From: Rhizophagus clarus
Lineage: Eukaryota; Glomeromycota; Glomeromycetes; Glomerales; Glomeraceae
Length of the DNA: 64,000 nt
Assembly: GCA_015698045.1 (NCBI GenBank)
Contig: BLAL01000006.1
Location: forward strand, 1,364,001-1,428,000
Reading direction: 5' to 3'
In this document: one piece after another, positions 21,840 to 34,219 of the stretch
Numbering within the stretch: the first letter of the stretch is position 1
Layout of the letters: every line of letters begins with the position of its first letter
Notes under the pieces: generated by a model
The model's input: only the letters and a program-made list of their open reading frames with translations
Told to the model about the DNA's origin: nothing
Database searches by the model: none
Made by a program: the position numbers and the translations under genes

Positions 21840-24800
21840 CATTCGGGTCAGGTCGTCAAAATCATGATATGGCATCGGGTGGCTTGTTAACCTGAAAAGA
21901 ATAATGAAAAAAATAATGTACAAGGCAGTTTATAAAACTGTTTCTTTCTTTTTTATTTAAGAGAAAAAGAAATAATGAAACGATTAAACCCATTTTTTTA
22001 AAGCCTGGATTAGTCTGGGTTGAATAGTAATACGGGACCAGACCAAAAAAATTTGCTTCAATTTTATCTGGACATCCAGTTCAGTTCCTAAAAAACATTA
22101 AATTTATTTAACTATTATATTATCAAGACGAATTAAGAAAATGTTAACCGAACGATTTCTTAACTTTTTTTCTTTAAAACAAGTTAAAAAAAAACATAGT
22201 AACAAGTTAAAATGTTAACTACACTTTTTTAACATTTTTTAAAATACGAAGTTTTTAAACGTTAACCGAACATTTTTTTAACTTTTTTTTTAAAATGAGT
22301 TAAAAAAGTTAACTACGTTTTTTTAAAGAATGAATTAAAAAAACGTCAATTATATTTTTTTTAAAAAACGAGTTAAAAGGTAACTACATTTTTTTTCCTT
22401 TTTTTAAAAAAGAATTAAAAAAACGTTTCTTTTTTAAAAAAATGAAGTTAAAAAAAAACTTTTCTTTAAACCAAATTGGAAAATGGTAACTAAAATGAAT
22501 TAAATAATGGTAACTAACGTTTTTCTAACTTTTTTTAAAAAGTAAAAGTTAAAACGAGTTAAAATATTAACTAAATGCTTTTTAACGTTTTTTTTATTAA
22601 TACAAATATACAAATCAAAAAACGTTAATAAATAAACTTTTTTTCAAAAAATGCTAAATAAGCATTTTTTGATAGGTTTTTTTGCCAAAACGAATTAAAA
22701 ACATTGATAAATAAAGGCTTTGACTCTTTTACTAAACAAACTAGAGTAATTTGGGTACAAATTAGAGTTTCAGTAATTACCGATCGATCGAACTGTAACA
22801 TTCATCACTGCAGTTTCTATGTCAATTTTACGATTTTCTGAACTGATTTTACCGAATTGATTTGTGATAATAAAAAACGAGGAATCCGTTTTTTTTGTCA
22901 TTTAATAAATTTAATGCTCTGAACAAGTTTGGTCAGTTCGGGTTACCTTGTCAACCTGAACTGAAGAATTTTTTTGGGTCAGTTTAGTTCGGCAACCTGC
23001 TCTGATCTGACCCTACCCGTTGGCCCAAAAGTATTCGGGTTACTTCGAATGATTAGATTAATAAAAAAAAACATTGTACAAACGTTTCATGATACTTTTT
23101 AATAAATTAACACAAAAAAACGTTGTGAAACATTTTTTTTTAAATTAAATTATGCATTAAAAATGTTTTCGTAACGTTTTTTATCGAGTTATTAAAAAAA
23201 AAACGTTTTTTAATTTAATTATATATCAAAAAATGCGTTTCTTAATAAAATATCAAAAAAAAGTTACAAAACATTTTTTCAATTAAATTATGTATTAAAA
23301 AACGTTTTCGCAACGTTAAAATGTTGCGAAATGTTTTTTTTTTTTAATTACAGAAATTATCGCTTAAAAATCCGCGGTAAATATACATCAAAAAACATTT
23401 TTACAACGTTTATCAGTAAAATATCAAAAAAAGTTGCGAAATGGAGAGTTCCGAATGGGCAGATGGGGTCGGGTAATTGACTTAACCTGACCCATGATAT
23501 TCAAGTCAGGTCATCAAATTCATGACCCTTTTTATACAACAATTTTATATATGAAAAAATTTAAATAATAAAAAAAACGATTTTCTTGATCGTTTTTAAA
23601 TAATAACGAAAAAAAAAAGATTTTCTTAATCGTTTTAATAACAAAAGAAAGAAACGATTTTCTTAATCGTATTTAATAACAAAAGAAAAAAATGATTTAT
23701 TAATAGTTTTAATAACGATTTTTAAAACAAAAAATAAACGATTTTCTTAATCGTTTTTAATAACAAAAGAATAAAATGATTTTCTTAATCGTTTTTAATA
23801 ACAAAAGAAAAAAACGATTTTTTTAATCATTTTTAATAACAAAAAAAAAACGATTTTCTTAGTCGTTTTTAATAACAAAAACAAACGATTTTCTTAATCA
23901 TTTTTAATAACAAAAACAAACGATTTTTCTTAATCGTTTTTAATAACAAAAGAAAAAAAGGATTTTCTTAATCGTTTTTAATAACAAAAATAAACGATTT
24001 TCTTAATCGTTTTTAATAACAAATGAAAAAAACGATTTGTTAATCATTTTTAATAACAAAAACGATTTATATTCGTATTTAATAATAAAAAAAAGCGATT
24101 TTTTAATAACAAAAAAAAAATGATTTCTTTATCGTTTTTAATAACAAAAGATAAAAAGGATTTTCTTAATCGTTTTAATAACAAAAGAAAAAAAGGATTT
24201 GTTATCGTTTTTAATAATAAAAAACGATTTTCTTTATCGTTTTTAATAACAAAAGAAAAACAGGATTTTCTTAATCATTTTTAATAACAAAAAAGAAACG
24301 ATTTTCTTAATCGTTTTTAATAACAAAAAAAAAATGATTTATTAATCATTTTTAATAACAAAAGAAAAAAATGATTTATTAATCGTTTTTAATAACAAAA
24401 GAAAAAAACGATTTATTAATCGTTTTTAATAACAAAAAAGAAACGATTTTCTTAATCGTTTTTAATAACAAAAGAAAAAAACGATTTGTTAATCATTTTT
24501 AATAACAAAAACGATTTATATTCGTTTTTAATAACAAAAAAAAGCGATTTTTTAATAACAAAAAAATAACGATTTCTTTATCATTTTTAATAACAAAAGA
24601 AAAAAAGGATTTTCTTAATCGTTTTTAATAACAAAAGAAAAAAAGGATTTGTTATCGTTTTTAATAATAAAAAATGATTTTCTTTATCGTTTTTAATAAC
24701 AAAAGAAAAACAGGATTTTCTTAATCATTTTTAATAACAAAAAAGAAACGATTTTCTTAATCGTTTTTAATAACAAAAAAAAAACGATTTATTAATCATT

Positions 24801-25520
24801 TTTAATAACAAAAGAAAAAAATGATTTATTAATCGTTTTTAATAACAAAAGAAAAAAACGATTTGTTAATCATTTTTTAATAACAAAAATGATTTATTAT
24901 TCGTTTTTAATAACAAAAAAAAAATGATTTTCTTTATCGTTTTTAATAACAAAAGAAAAAAAGGATTTTCTTAATCGTTTTTAATAACAAAAAAAAAAGA
25001 TTATTAATCGTTTTTAATAACAAAAAAAAAATTATTAATCATTTTTAATAATCGTTTTTAGTAATAAAAAGCTGATTTAGCCAAACTTTAAATATAAAAC
25101 CGTCGGGACTAATAATTTTGGCATTTTTTTTTCAGCGTTTTTTGTCAGGTCAACGGGTCAGTTCAGGTACCTGATTAACACTGCCAGTCGGGTCAGGTTC
25201 AGAGCTCTAGCGAAACATTTTTTTGAAATTAAATTATATATATCCGATATCAAAAAATGTGCAACGTTTTTTATCAAATTATCAAAAAAGCATTGCGAAA
25301 CATTTTTTTTGTATGTTAAACTTCTTTATTAAATTATACGTTAAAAAACATTTCGCAACATTTTTTTGACAAATTATAAACGTTGTTAAACGTCTTTTAT
25401 TAAATTATAATTCAAGTCAAGTCAACACAGGTCAGTTCGCGAGTTTGATTTAAGGATCTTATAGTCACGTGACATTTGAGTCGATTCTGAGTTTATATTA
25501 ATACTCGACTCAGTTAGCCC
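21840..25520. repeat. Composite repeat block, gene-free
   Basis: A patchwork of short-motif repeats: GGGTCAGGT/GACCTGACCC-like phrases at 21840-22080, 22925-23050, 23460-23530 and 25140-25205; GAGTTAAAA/GTTAACTA/TTTTTAAC motifs at 22130-22720; and TGCGAAACATTTTTT...CAACGTTTTTTATC motifs at 23090-23450, which recur at 25210-25420. The last family flanks the 38-bp satellite on both sides, so the satellite appears to have expanded inside it. Similar GGGTTTACCCGACGGGTC sequence is seen at about 28560. No reading frame is supported. Confidence 0.65.
23563..25065. repeat. Satellite of ~38-bp self-complementary units
   Basis: Roughly 35-40 imperfect copies of a unit of the type AACGATTTTCTTAATCGTTT plus TTAATAACAAAAGAAAA. 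The first part is an inverted repeat (AAACGATT..AATCGTTT) with a 5-base centre, so each unit can form a small hairpin. Variants replace CG by TG or CA, or shorten the centre. A higher-order pattern is present: the variant AACGATTTATATTCGT occurs at 24061 and at 24510 with the same order of variants between, a ~449-bp superrepeat. Confidence 0.85.
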
Positions 25521-25590
25521 GGATGTCAATTCACCTACTTTACGACAACCATGCAAAAACGTGGACAACATTTGAGTGGACCTTCACCAT

Positions 25591-25714
25591 CCCTATAAAA
25601 AACGAATGTCCAGAAAATGTCTGGAATATTGCAAAATCCGGGATATTTTCTGGATAAACAGACATTTTCTGGACATTTTCAATGTCAATTTCCGGATATT
25701 CTTTTTTTATAGGG
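25591..25714. mobile_element. 124-bp foldback/MITE with CAT duplication
   Basis: Starts CCCTATAAAAAACGAATGTC at 25591 and ends GGATATTCTTTTTTTATAGGG (25694-25714), its imperfect complement; internally GTCCAGAAAATGTC pairs with GACATTTTCTGGAC. CAT flanks both ends (25588-25590 and 25715-25717). A 3-bp duplication with such termini would suit a PIF/Harbinger-type MITE, but CAT is not their usual TWA, so the superfamily is uncertain. Confidence 0.65.
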
Positions 25715-25717
25715 CAT

Positions 25718-28700
25718 CCAAGATTAACAATCCCATCTTCCTGACTTTTTGAGTCATGGGGAGCTTAGAAGAAGATGGAGGAATGAGATGATGATAATGA
25801 AAATTTTATTATCTAATTGTTTATTTTTTGGATCAAAGTAAAAAAAATTATATGTGAAATATGTGGTTAAATAATACAGACAGATTGTCTGTTACTATGA
25901 CATATCAGGACAGACAAAATCATGTTTATTTTTACACAATAAATGTTTAATAAACACTAATTTTACATACTGCATATTTTACACTTTAATGTTTATAGAT
26001 AAATTCAAAATCTTTTAGATTAATTTGGTTATTTTTTAGAGCACAAATGTGAAATTAAAATATACATATATATAATATATGGAAAACTAAACTAATCAAA
26101 AATAAATAGAAATTATATATTTGCATATAAAGTCATATCTTAAAGCATTTAAATAATCAATCTAAGTAAACATGATTTATCTGTTCAGGTATTACATGCT
26201 AAGCATTTATTTAGACAATAATATTATTCAGGTTTACCACCATGCCACACATGTTGTAAGTAATGATAAAAATTTAGCAATGAAAATTTGTCAAGGACTC
26301 AGACCAAGGTTTAACAATAAAAATACCACAATTGATTAACTGTTAATATATTTAAACTAAGCTCACTGACTGTACTAAAAGAGCCCTAGTTTTTTTTTTA
26401 ATATATATTATTATATTCGACAATTCCATATAAATTTAGATCTCTGATTCGAATCAGATGATACGAACAATAATAATTCTCAAACTAATGTTAAAGTACA
26501 AATATTCCGTAATTTATTCTGACAAGTGCCTATTCATGCATGAGCGTTTCAATTTCACTTATTAATACCTTAATAAATGTTATTAATTAATTTATGAATA
26601 TGTCAAAAAATCGCTGCACAATGATCATCATTGCACTAGCATTTAGCAAATATTAGCGAGCGGAGTTTCATAACATCTTTAATTCTGCCCAAAATTCAAT
26701 TGCAATACCACAATATTTAATTGTGAATTTTACACTTGCATTATTTAACCATTTTATTATGGTCTGTCAAGAGATTTGTGCTACCCGCAAAAGCAAAATT
26801 TTTAGTGTATTCATATATGTTTTGCCAGATTCTTTGTCATTTTGTGTAATAAATAATTTCTTTTTTTCAAAATCTCCAAGTAAATGTTCCAGCAATTGTC
26901 CAGAATAATTTTGACATATCTGAAAAATGTCCATTTATTTGGTACAAATCTAATAATAAAATTTTGATATGTCTGAACTTTGTCCAGAATTTGCCTAATA
27001 TTTGTCCAATATAAAATTTTAAACAAATTCTGGACAGTTAAACATAGACAAATTCCGAACATAATAAAAACTCGGATAATTTAAACTGGACAAATTCAGG
27101 AAATTCAGGACATGAAAACTGAAAGTCAAATTCTGGATGCTACTTCCAAAGAAGGTTAAATTAATTTTGTAAAAAAAAAAAAATGCAAAAACACGAAACT
27201 GGCAAGCATAACCTTCTTTGTCATACTAATTAAATTTGCAGAGCAGCCAAAAATGCTATATATCTATGATATAAAATTCAGGTTGAGTGATAATGGTGCG
27301 ATCAATATCTGTTGATTATCTTCATGACAAATTTTGTAAAAATGAATTTCTGGTCAAATTCTGAATGTCCCGAAAATGAGATGTTTTCGGAACAATTCTG
27401 GACTCAGAGTCACAGACACTCCAAAATTTCCAGACAAGTTTTTAGACAATTTTTACTGGACACTTTACCAACATTTATTTTTTTATAGGGCAATGGGAGG
27501 CTGACCGATGAAGATATCATATCTTTAAATATTCGGATAAAAATAAACCAGAAGAAATCCCATCAGTAAATTCAAAAATTTAAGCCTTGAACATTTAGAT
27601 GAGCTTGTTACTTTTTTAAATATTCACTATTAAATAATTTTATTAATTAAAGTGAGTTAAATACATTACGAAATTAAGACACGAAGTATTATTAAATCAC
27701 ATGTTGCTGACTTAAAGAAGACTATTTTAATAACATTTTACACATAGTTCCTAATAACGTTTATATATTAAAATATTTTATGTTATATTAAATTTTTTTT
27801 TTATAAACCTATAACTTTGATATACCGATCATTGATGATGCTTTTTCCCCAAAACAGAATATTGGTATATAGAGGATTGACTGTATATAAAAATCTGTTG
27901 AACAAGGAACTAATTGTGCTCAATAAAAGAACTTTTAAAACATAAAGAACAATTTATGAAAAACTAATTTTGAAATTATACAGTATATCTTTTATCTTTA
28001 TTTAACCTATTTTATATTTTTATTTTTTTTTTAACAATAGATTATTATTATGCAACACGTCAATGTTGCCTAATAGTTTGAAGGGTTGTATTCTTAACCT
28101 CATTTATATACTGCAATCATATTTGTGGTTCAAGTTATTATTATTTGGGTGCATTAATGGTTATTTTTTTTTTGGAGAAATAAAATTATTCTCATTCGTA
28201 TAAAAACATTTGTTCATAAAAAAGATTGACCAATTGATGCAATTACAGGTTATATTACGAAATTTTTATTTTATTTACAACACTTTGTCTTAACTAAGGA
28301 ATTATAAGTATTAAGTAATATCATAACAAAGAAATTTAACGCTTTTTATAGTAAGCACAATTTTATAAAGCTTAGAATAAACAATATTATTAAAAATAGT
28401 ACTGTAAATATATTTTCTTAAAGAATTATTCTTATTCCCTTATATTGAACAATTCATAATTTGGTATATTATTTTATGAAAAAAAACATAAAAATAAAAA
28501 AATATTTTAAAAAATTTATCGATAAAAACAATTTTTGAAGTTCAAAATTACGGATCAATCGGGTTTACCCGACGGGTCACCCGAATTGACCCGGAACACT
28601 ATGTTATGTAAACGTTATGGTCTCTGCAATTCATTTAGTAAGGTTGCTTCTAGTCCGATCATATGAGCTCTAAGAAAAGAAATATTTGGTCGTGTGATAT

Positions 28701-30040
28701 CAATTTTTAATTTTTTTTTTTTTTTTTTAGGCAAAATTATCGGTCAATCTTTATTTAAATCTGTCAAAACAAAAATTTTCCTCAATTTTGATATTCTTTG
28801 GAGAAATTAATTAATTTTAAGTCAGACACTCAGACTGCTAGACTCATGATAAAAGATTTATTGTATATATGTACTTTATTATTTAAAATTTCAAGAATTT
28901 CAAATTGTGGTTCGAGATTATTGCATCATTTGAATAAATAATTGAATTTTTGACAATCGACTTCCATGCGCTTTAGCATACTTGCATCATAGATAATAAG
29001 ATTAGTTATAGAAATATTATTACTACATTTTATCAGTTATGCACCGAACATTAAAGAATCCCAAAGATAGTGAAATATCAAAAAAAAAAAATCCCAAAGA
29101 TCACAACAAAACAGAATCCCAAAAGACCATAATGAAATAAAAAGTAAATTTTTAATACTGCTTATTCTCAATCGATTATTTGATCTTCAAACTTTAAAAA
29201 TAAAGCAAATTTTTCTTAGTATTGTTTATTCAATCATTTATATGTATACTGTATATATATTACTTTTATTTTTGAAATTGTCATTATAACGTGATGTTGT
29301 GTTTACAAAAATTTTTAAAAACTTTATATTATATGGACTCCGGAAATAAACTTAAAACAAAACTTGTAGTAAATATGAGAGAGGACTTCGGTATTTCGGT
29401 TACTTTAAGGGTGGGACATTAGTAGAACATTACTAGCATTCCTTTTTTGTCTTATTTCATAAAAACATTTTCTTTAGTGTTTCTTTTATTTTGTAGGAAT
29501 AGATTTTTAGTTTCTAAAGTATGAGATCGGAGAACGTAATTATCAAAGGAATGATCTAAACTTTTTTTATTAAAGATCATTTTATCTAATTGTAAAAGAC
29601 ATAAAAAAATGTTCTTTATTACATGGTTAATTTGGAGTAATTAGATAATCCATTAAAATATTCTGTTTCAGTTTTAATTAAAGAGAAATGCATTTTTCCG
29701 TATATTATAAAAAAAAAATGTATTTCAATTCTTCAGCAAAACAAAATCATTTAAAAAATAATGTGATTCTTTCAATATTGCTATTGTGATATCTGAGGTA
29801 ATAATATAATAATTTGTGATGACAATAATCTGAGGCGAAATTTTGAAATTTTCTAAATCTTTCGATTAATGCTAACGGTTAAATTTGTTTGAGTGTATCA
29901 TTACTTCCAGAAAAATTATAGCGATGGGCAGAATTAAAGATGAAAATCATTGCTGAAAAAGGAAATAACTACCTTTGATCCAATAATTCGGTAAATGTGA
30001 GACCCAAAAAAATTTTTTGAACCAGAAAAAACACAACATA
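25718..30040. other. Long gene-free stretch
   Basis: No coding sequence is supported. Visible items: decayed relatives of the 124-bp foldback (listed at 26880), poly-T runs near 28140 and 28715, a patch of CCCGACGGGTCACCCG repeat DNA near 28570, and three ATCCCAAAGA phrases at 29059-29130. The rest is ordinary AT-rich spacer. Confidence 0.5.
26880..27490. repeat. Decayed relative of the foldback element
   Basis: Dense in CTGGACAAATTC, TGTCCAGAAT and TTCTGGAC phrases and ends with TTATTTTTTTATAGGGCAAT at about 27472-27491, matching the right end of the element at 25591-25714. The left end is not obvious, so limits are approximate. Confidence 0.4.
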
Positions 30041-30044
30041 ATAT

Positions 30045-30225
30045 TTGTAACCTGTCAGGTACCTGCCGCATGTTTATCAGGTACCTGCCGCAAATCCAGC
30101 GGCTACATATATATGCATATACTACCTGCTGCAAAATTAGCAAATATTCGCCGCAAATTTAGCAGATACCTGCTGTAAAAGTTGCAGATACCTGCTGCAA
30201 TAGCGGCGGACTTTTGATCAGAGCG
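30045..30225. repeat. Minisatellite of ~22-bp CCTGC units upstream of kinase C
   Basis: About six degenerate units of the type AGATACCTGCCGCAAATTTAGC, including two GGTACCTGCCGCA phrases at 30056-30088 and later TACCTGCTGCAA variants. It is less AT-rich than its surroundings and ends about 250 bp before the kinase C start. Confidence 0.6.
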
Positions 30226-30244
30226 GCTTGCATAGTAAGTTTTA

Positions 30245-30300
30245 TACTTTGCATAATGTTGTGCAAGTTAACTTAAATAGTCTAGACTAATTCCTACTTT
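30245..30300. repeat. Upstream block shared with pseudogene D
   Basis: TACTTTGC, ATAATGTTGTG, AAGTT, then ACTTAAATAGTCTAGACTAA: the same ordered sequence recurs at 34142-34192 before kinase pseudogene D. Both lie a few hundred bp upstream of related kinase starts, so this is probably duplicated promoter DNA. Confidence 0.65.
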
Positions 30301-30474
30301 CGGTCGAAATTTTTTTATAAAAGAAAAAAAATTTTTTTCATAAATATCTCGTATTTTGTTGTTCTTTTTGATTACGTTTTTGATTACGTCATACTTAATA
30401 AAGATTAAATTGGCCCAAAAAATATTTTCATAAATATCAACATAACTGATATTGTGTAGTTGAATTATTTAAAT

Positions 30475-32254
30475 ATGCTTATAGAAAATTTATCCGAAGA
30501 ATCCGAGGTTGGTGATTCAAGAAACCTAAGTGTATATGAACAAAAAATAAAAGATGAATTCTATGGTTTATGTTCTAAATGTAATCAATCAAAAACTGAA
30601 TATTATTGGTGTCAATATTGTTTTTCTAAACATTTTCAATCAAATTTTGATAAATGGACAAGTGGAAATGAGTATGTAGATAAGTTTATTCAAGAAACCC
30701 AATTAAAAGGAAGAAATCCGGCTGAAATCTTAGAATGGATTCCTTATAGTAGGTTAAGGAATATACAAAATATTGCTAAAGGTGGATTTAGTACTATTTA
30801 TAAGGCTATTTGGTTGGGTGGACGAATAATGTTTTTTTTCGGCGATGAAGAAATAAGAGACAGTATTAAAATTAAAGATGTAGATTATGAAAATGCGAAA
30901 ATAGATGGTATTAAATTACCTCTTCAAGAACATGAAAAAAATGGAAGTTACGTTGCGCTTAAGAGTTTGAATAATTCTTCAAACATTCGTAAAGAATTTT
31001 TTAACGAAGTAAGTGTTTTAGTATATGGTATTTTAATATTTTTATTAAATATTTTTATTCTATTTAGTGGGAAAATTATCTACGATTTTTATATGAAGCT
31101 AAAAATGCTGGTTCAAATTATTTTAATATTTATGGAATGACCCAGGATCCCAAAACATTAGATTATATGATCGTAATGGATTATTTGAAAATTGGTAGTT
31201 TAAGATCCAATCTTATGATTAAAAAATATAATCCAAATGATAAATACACTGATTTATGTGAAATAGCAGAATCTCTTTCAGGTTTACATAAGTGTAATTT
31301 AGTTCATGGAGATTTTCATAGCGGAAACTTACTTTTTGATGATAAATTGCGGTGTCACATAAGTGATTTTGGACTAAGTAAACCAGCTAATGCTAATTCT
31401 GATGAAATTTTTGGAATACTTCCGTATGTGGCCCCAGAAGTTTTAATTAGAAAACCATATACAAAAGCTGCTGATATTTATAGCTTTGGTATAATTATGT
31501 GGGAATTTACTTCGGGAATTCCTGCATTTAACGATAGAGTGCATAATTTCGAACTTGCCCTTGAGATACATAATGGACATAGACCCAAAGTTATAGAAGA
31601 CACAGATCCTGATTATGTAAATTTAATGAAAAAATGTTGGAACAATGATCCTAATGAGAGACCAACTGCAGAAGAATTAATATTGGAACTTAATAAACTT
31701 CAAAGCAAATACCCAATAGAACGAGATAACAGAATAGAGGTACCAGGTAATTAATTAAGTTCATTTTGTAATTATCTCTTTTTTTTAAAAAATCAAAAAA
31801 GTTATATCGAAATATAAGTTCATTGTATTATATTGTAGAAAATGCGCCTGTAATAAAGGACCATCCATTATCTTGTTACAGAAGCAGAAAAATTGATTCC
31901 TTCACTAACGAGAATATAGTGCATGAAGACACAAATAGTAATTATGATATGGAAAATAGTGGTAAGTTTGTTAAATATATTCTTTAATAAGTAATTGAGC
32001 AAGTAACTGTTGTATTACAATAAGCAATATGATTGATGAAATTCCTGAACAGACGTTAGCAAACTTCTCTTACACAAATGCTGAGTAAATAAAGCTAAAT
32101 AATTACAATGTTTTTTTTTTATGATATAGTTGATATTAATCTTTATCTGAATGATGAAATAATTGGTAAGTTTTATTAAATTAAATTATATTTATTGTTT
32201 TATTATACTAAATTAATATGTATCTATTCATTTTTAGAAACTATTGAAGACTAG
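30475..32254 (+). CDS. TKL-like protein kinase C, five exons
   Basis: Exons: 30475-31008, 31068-31746, 31839-31961, 32130-32165 and 32238-32254. The ATG at 30475 is the first in frame; upstream codons lack one. N-terminal CSKC...CQYC (near residues 40-60) is the same putative zinc knuckle as in A and B, followed by a KHFQSNFDKWTSGN motif. Kinase: loop AKGGFSTIYKA, VALK, HGDFHSGN, SDFG, VAPE, IYSFGIIMWEF; catalytic residues all present. A ~50-residue insert sits between the glycine loop and the VALK lysine. Tail exons (all phase-1 junctions) encode YRSRKIDSF and then an acidic end, stop TAG. The first tail donor again yields an immediate TAA if unspliced. Probably an active cytoplasmic signalling kinase. 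Confidence 0.85.
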
Positions 32255-32462
32255 TGTTTCCGATGAACAAATTAACATTCTAAAGTCTTTTATTTTTGAA
32301 AATAGATTATGATAACTCACTATTTATATTTGTCAATTATTTTATTATACATTTATTATTATATACTGTTAAGAATCATCTTTTATAGATACAGATCTCA
32401 CATAAAATATGCCTCTTATATTAGCTTAAAGCTAAATTAATCACAATATGCCATACCCTCTA

Positions 32463-33027
32463 CAGTGGACGAAAAAAGTCTTCGGAAAAACATTTCCATT
32501 TATTGTGCAACGAGTAAATGTTTGTAACATGTGAAAATTTGCGGATATATCCCTTGTGATGTGAAAAATTAGATATCAAAAGTATATTAGCAACAGACTA
32601 CATGCTATCTGTCTATTAAAATATAAGTCGCCCAAAAAATCATCGGAAAAAAATGAGTTAGCTAATTTTGACTAATTGAGCAACTTTAAAAAGCGATTTC
32701 ACGGTAAATATCCAGCCAATTTAATAATTTTTTTTTTATTTTGTTTGTTGAATCATAAAGCGTAACTGTTAAAAATTTTATGGTACATTAATAATAAAAT
32801 TAAAGTTAAACTTAAAAAACTTAATACACAATGTGTGATTTCTTAATAAAAATTTGTGTTATAGTGTCTTTAAATTACATTAATCGAAAATTTCATGATT
32901 TTTTAAGACAAAAATATTTTTCAGACCTGTTTCTATATAAAACTTATATATTTTTAATGAGTTATAAGTCAATTATCGGTTAGATATTGACTGGAAAAAT
33001 TATTCCGAAGACTTTTTTCGTCCACTG
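32463..33027. mobile_element. 565-bp Tc1/mariner-type MITE
   Basis: Left end CAGTGGACGAAAAAAGTCTT (32463), right end its exact complement AAGACTTTTTTCGTCCACTG (ending 33027); the inverted match extends inward through CGGAA/TTCCG. TA flanks both ends (32461-32462, 33028-33029). CAGTGG termini and a TA duplication are typical of Tc1/mariner. No transposase frame is present. Confidence 0.9.
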
Positions 33028-33029
33028 TA

Positions 33030-34140
33030 TATTTTATGTTTATTAATTATTTTTAAAAATAGAAAAAATGTAGCCTTCCTTTACATTTCATTAAAACTTT
33101 TCATCCAATGAGAATACCTATACCTGTAAAAAGTATAGCAATTCTCTCTATAATAGCAGATTAGTCTCTTCCCTGAAAAGAAATAAAACAAAAAAATAGT
33201 GCTCAAATTTTTAGTAATCTTTGTTTTTTGAAAGGATCTATGATGACATGAGAAGAAATTAGGACATTAATAGTTGTATAAAGAAAGAATAAATGATTTG
33301 TTACCACAACTTGTTAGCAAGGCTTTATTGTTACCATGTATTTGTACAGAGGATATACTTAAATCGTTATTAAAATATACTACTTAAAATAAGCATCAAC
33401 TTTAATTTGCGATATACTTATAATATACTTATAATATACTTACGATGTACTTACAATATTCTTGATTTTACCTAAATTACAATCCCAGTTTTTTGCCTAA
33501 ATACTTTAATTATACAACCCATTTTCTTCTTCAATATCAAACTCACTTTAATATTAAAATAAATTTATATTTCATATCTACCAATTCATAAATTAACTAA
33601 ATCAAAACTTCCATAAAAATTTACCTATGTAGTTATTTTTAAATTTGCTATCTCTATATGAGAAACCAAACCCAATTATATATGATTAAATTTAGCCAAA
33701 AATATTCCTTAAAAGTAATTCTTGTTGAATATAAAACTGATTAGTTATATAAAATAATAGTTTGTTTAAAAAAGTTAATAAATTTTTTTTTTTATTAAAA
33801 AATTACTAACAGCGCAACAACTAACAGCTAATGCTAAATATAATAATTAATAGCTTCATAATTTCAGTTAAAATTAATTCTTGCTAAAAGTACAATTTGG
33901 CCAGAATTAAAAACCGATCTGGACTCAGCCTCTAGTATATATTGTAACATTTTCGTATTATATTAATAAATCTGCCAAGAATTTTGCACACTTGGAATCT
34001 GCATTTTGCATAAATATTATTCCCTAAACGACTATACATATATATTTACTAATAAAGCGTAGTTATTTATACCATTAGATTGACAATCCACGCCCAATCC
34101 AAATTGAAATATACTTATAGATAATCGTGAAAAAAATACA
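33030..34140. other. Intergenic, no gene seen
   Basis: AT-rich. A short run of TATACTTATAATATACTTA direct repeats lies at 33412-33445. Nothing else is supported. Confidence 0.5.
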
Positions 34141-34200
34141 ATACTTTGCTATAATGTTGTGTAAGTTTAACTTAAATAGTCTAGACTAATTTGTACTTAC
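34141..34200. repeat. Upstream block shared with kinase C
   Basis: Second copy of the block at 30245-30300, ending TCTAGACTAATTTGTACTTA. It lies about 300 bp before the start of kinase pseudogene D; the foldback at 34220 directly follows it. Confidence 0.65.
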
Positions 34201-34219
34201 GTGATAATCACCCTGGACG

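Noticed and set aside
23563..25065. CRISPR-like array of direct repeats
   Set aside because: Units are contiguous, AT-rich and self-complementary without unique spacers, and the genome is eukaryotic.
26723..27062. Short ORFs on both strands at 26.7-27.1 kb
   Set aside because: They fall in repeat sequence made of CTGGACAAATTC-type motifs and have no recognisable protein.
30460..30474. Earlier start for kinase C at 30460
   Set aside because: That codon is TTG. The first ATG in frame is at 30475, which is appropriate for a eukaryotic gene.
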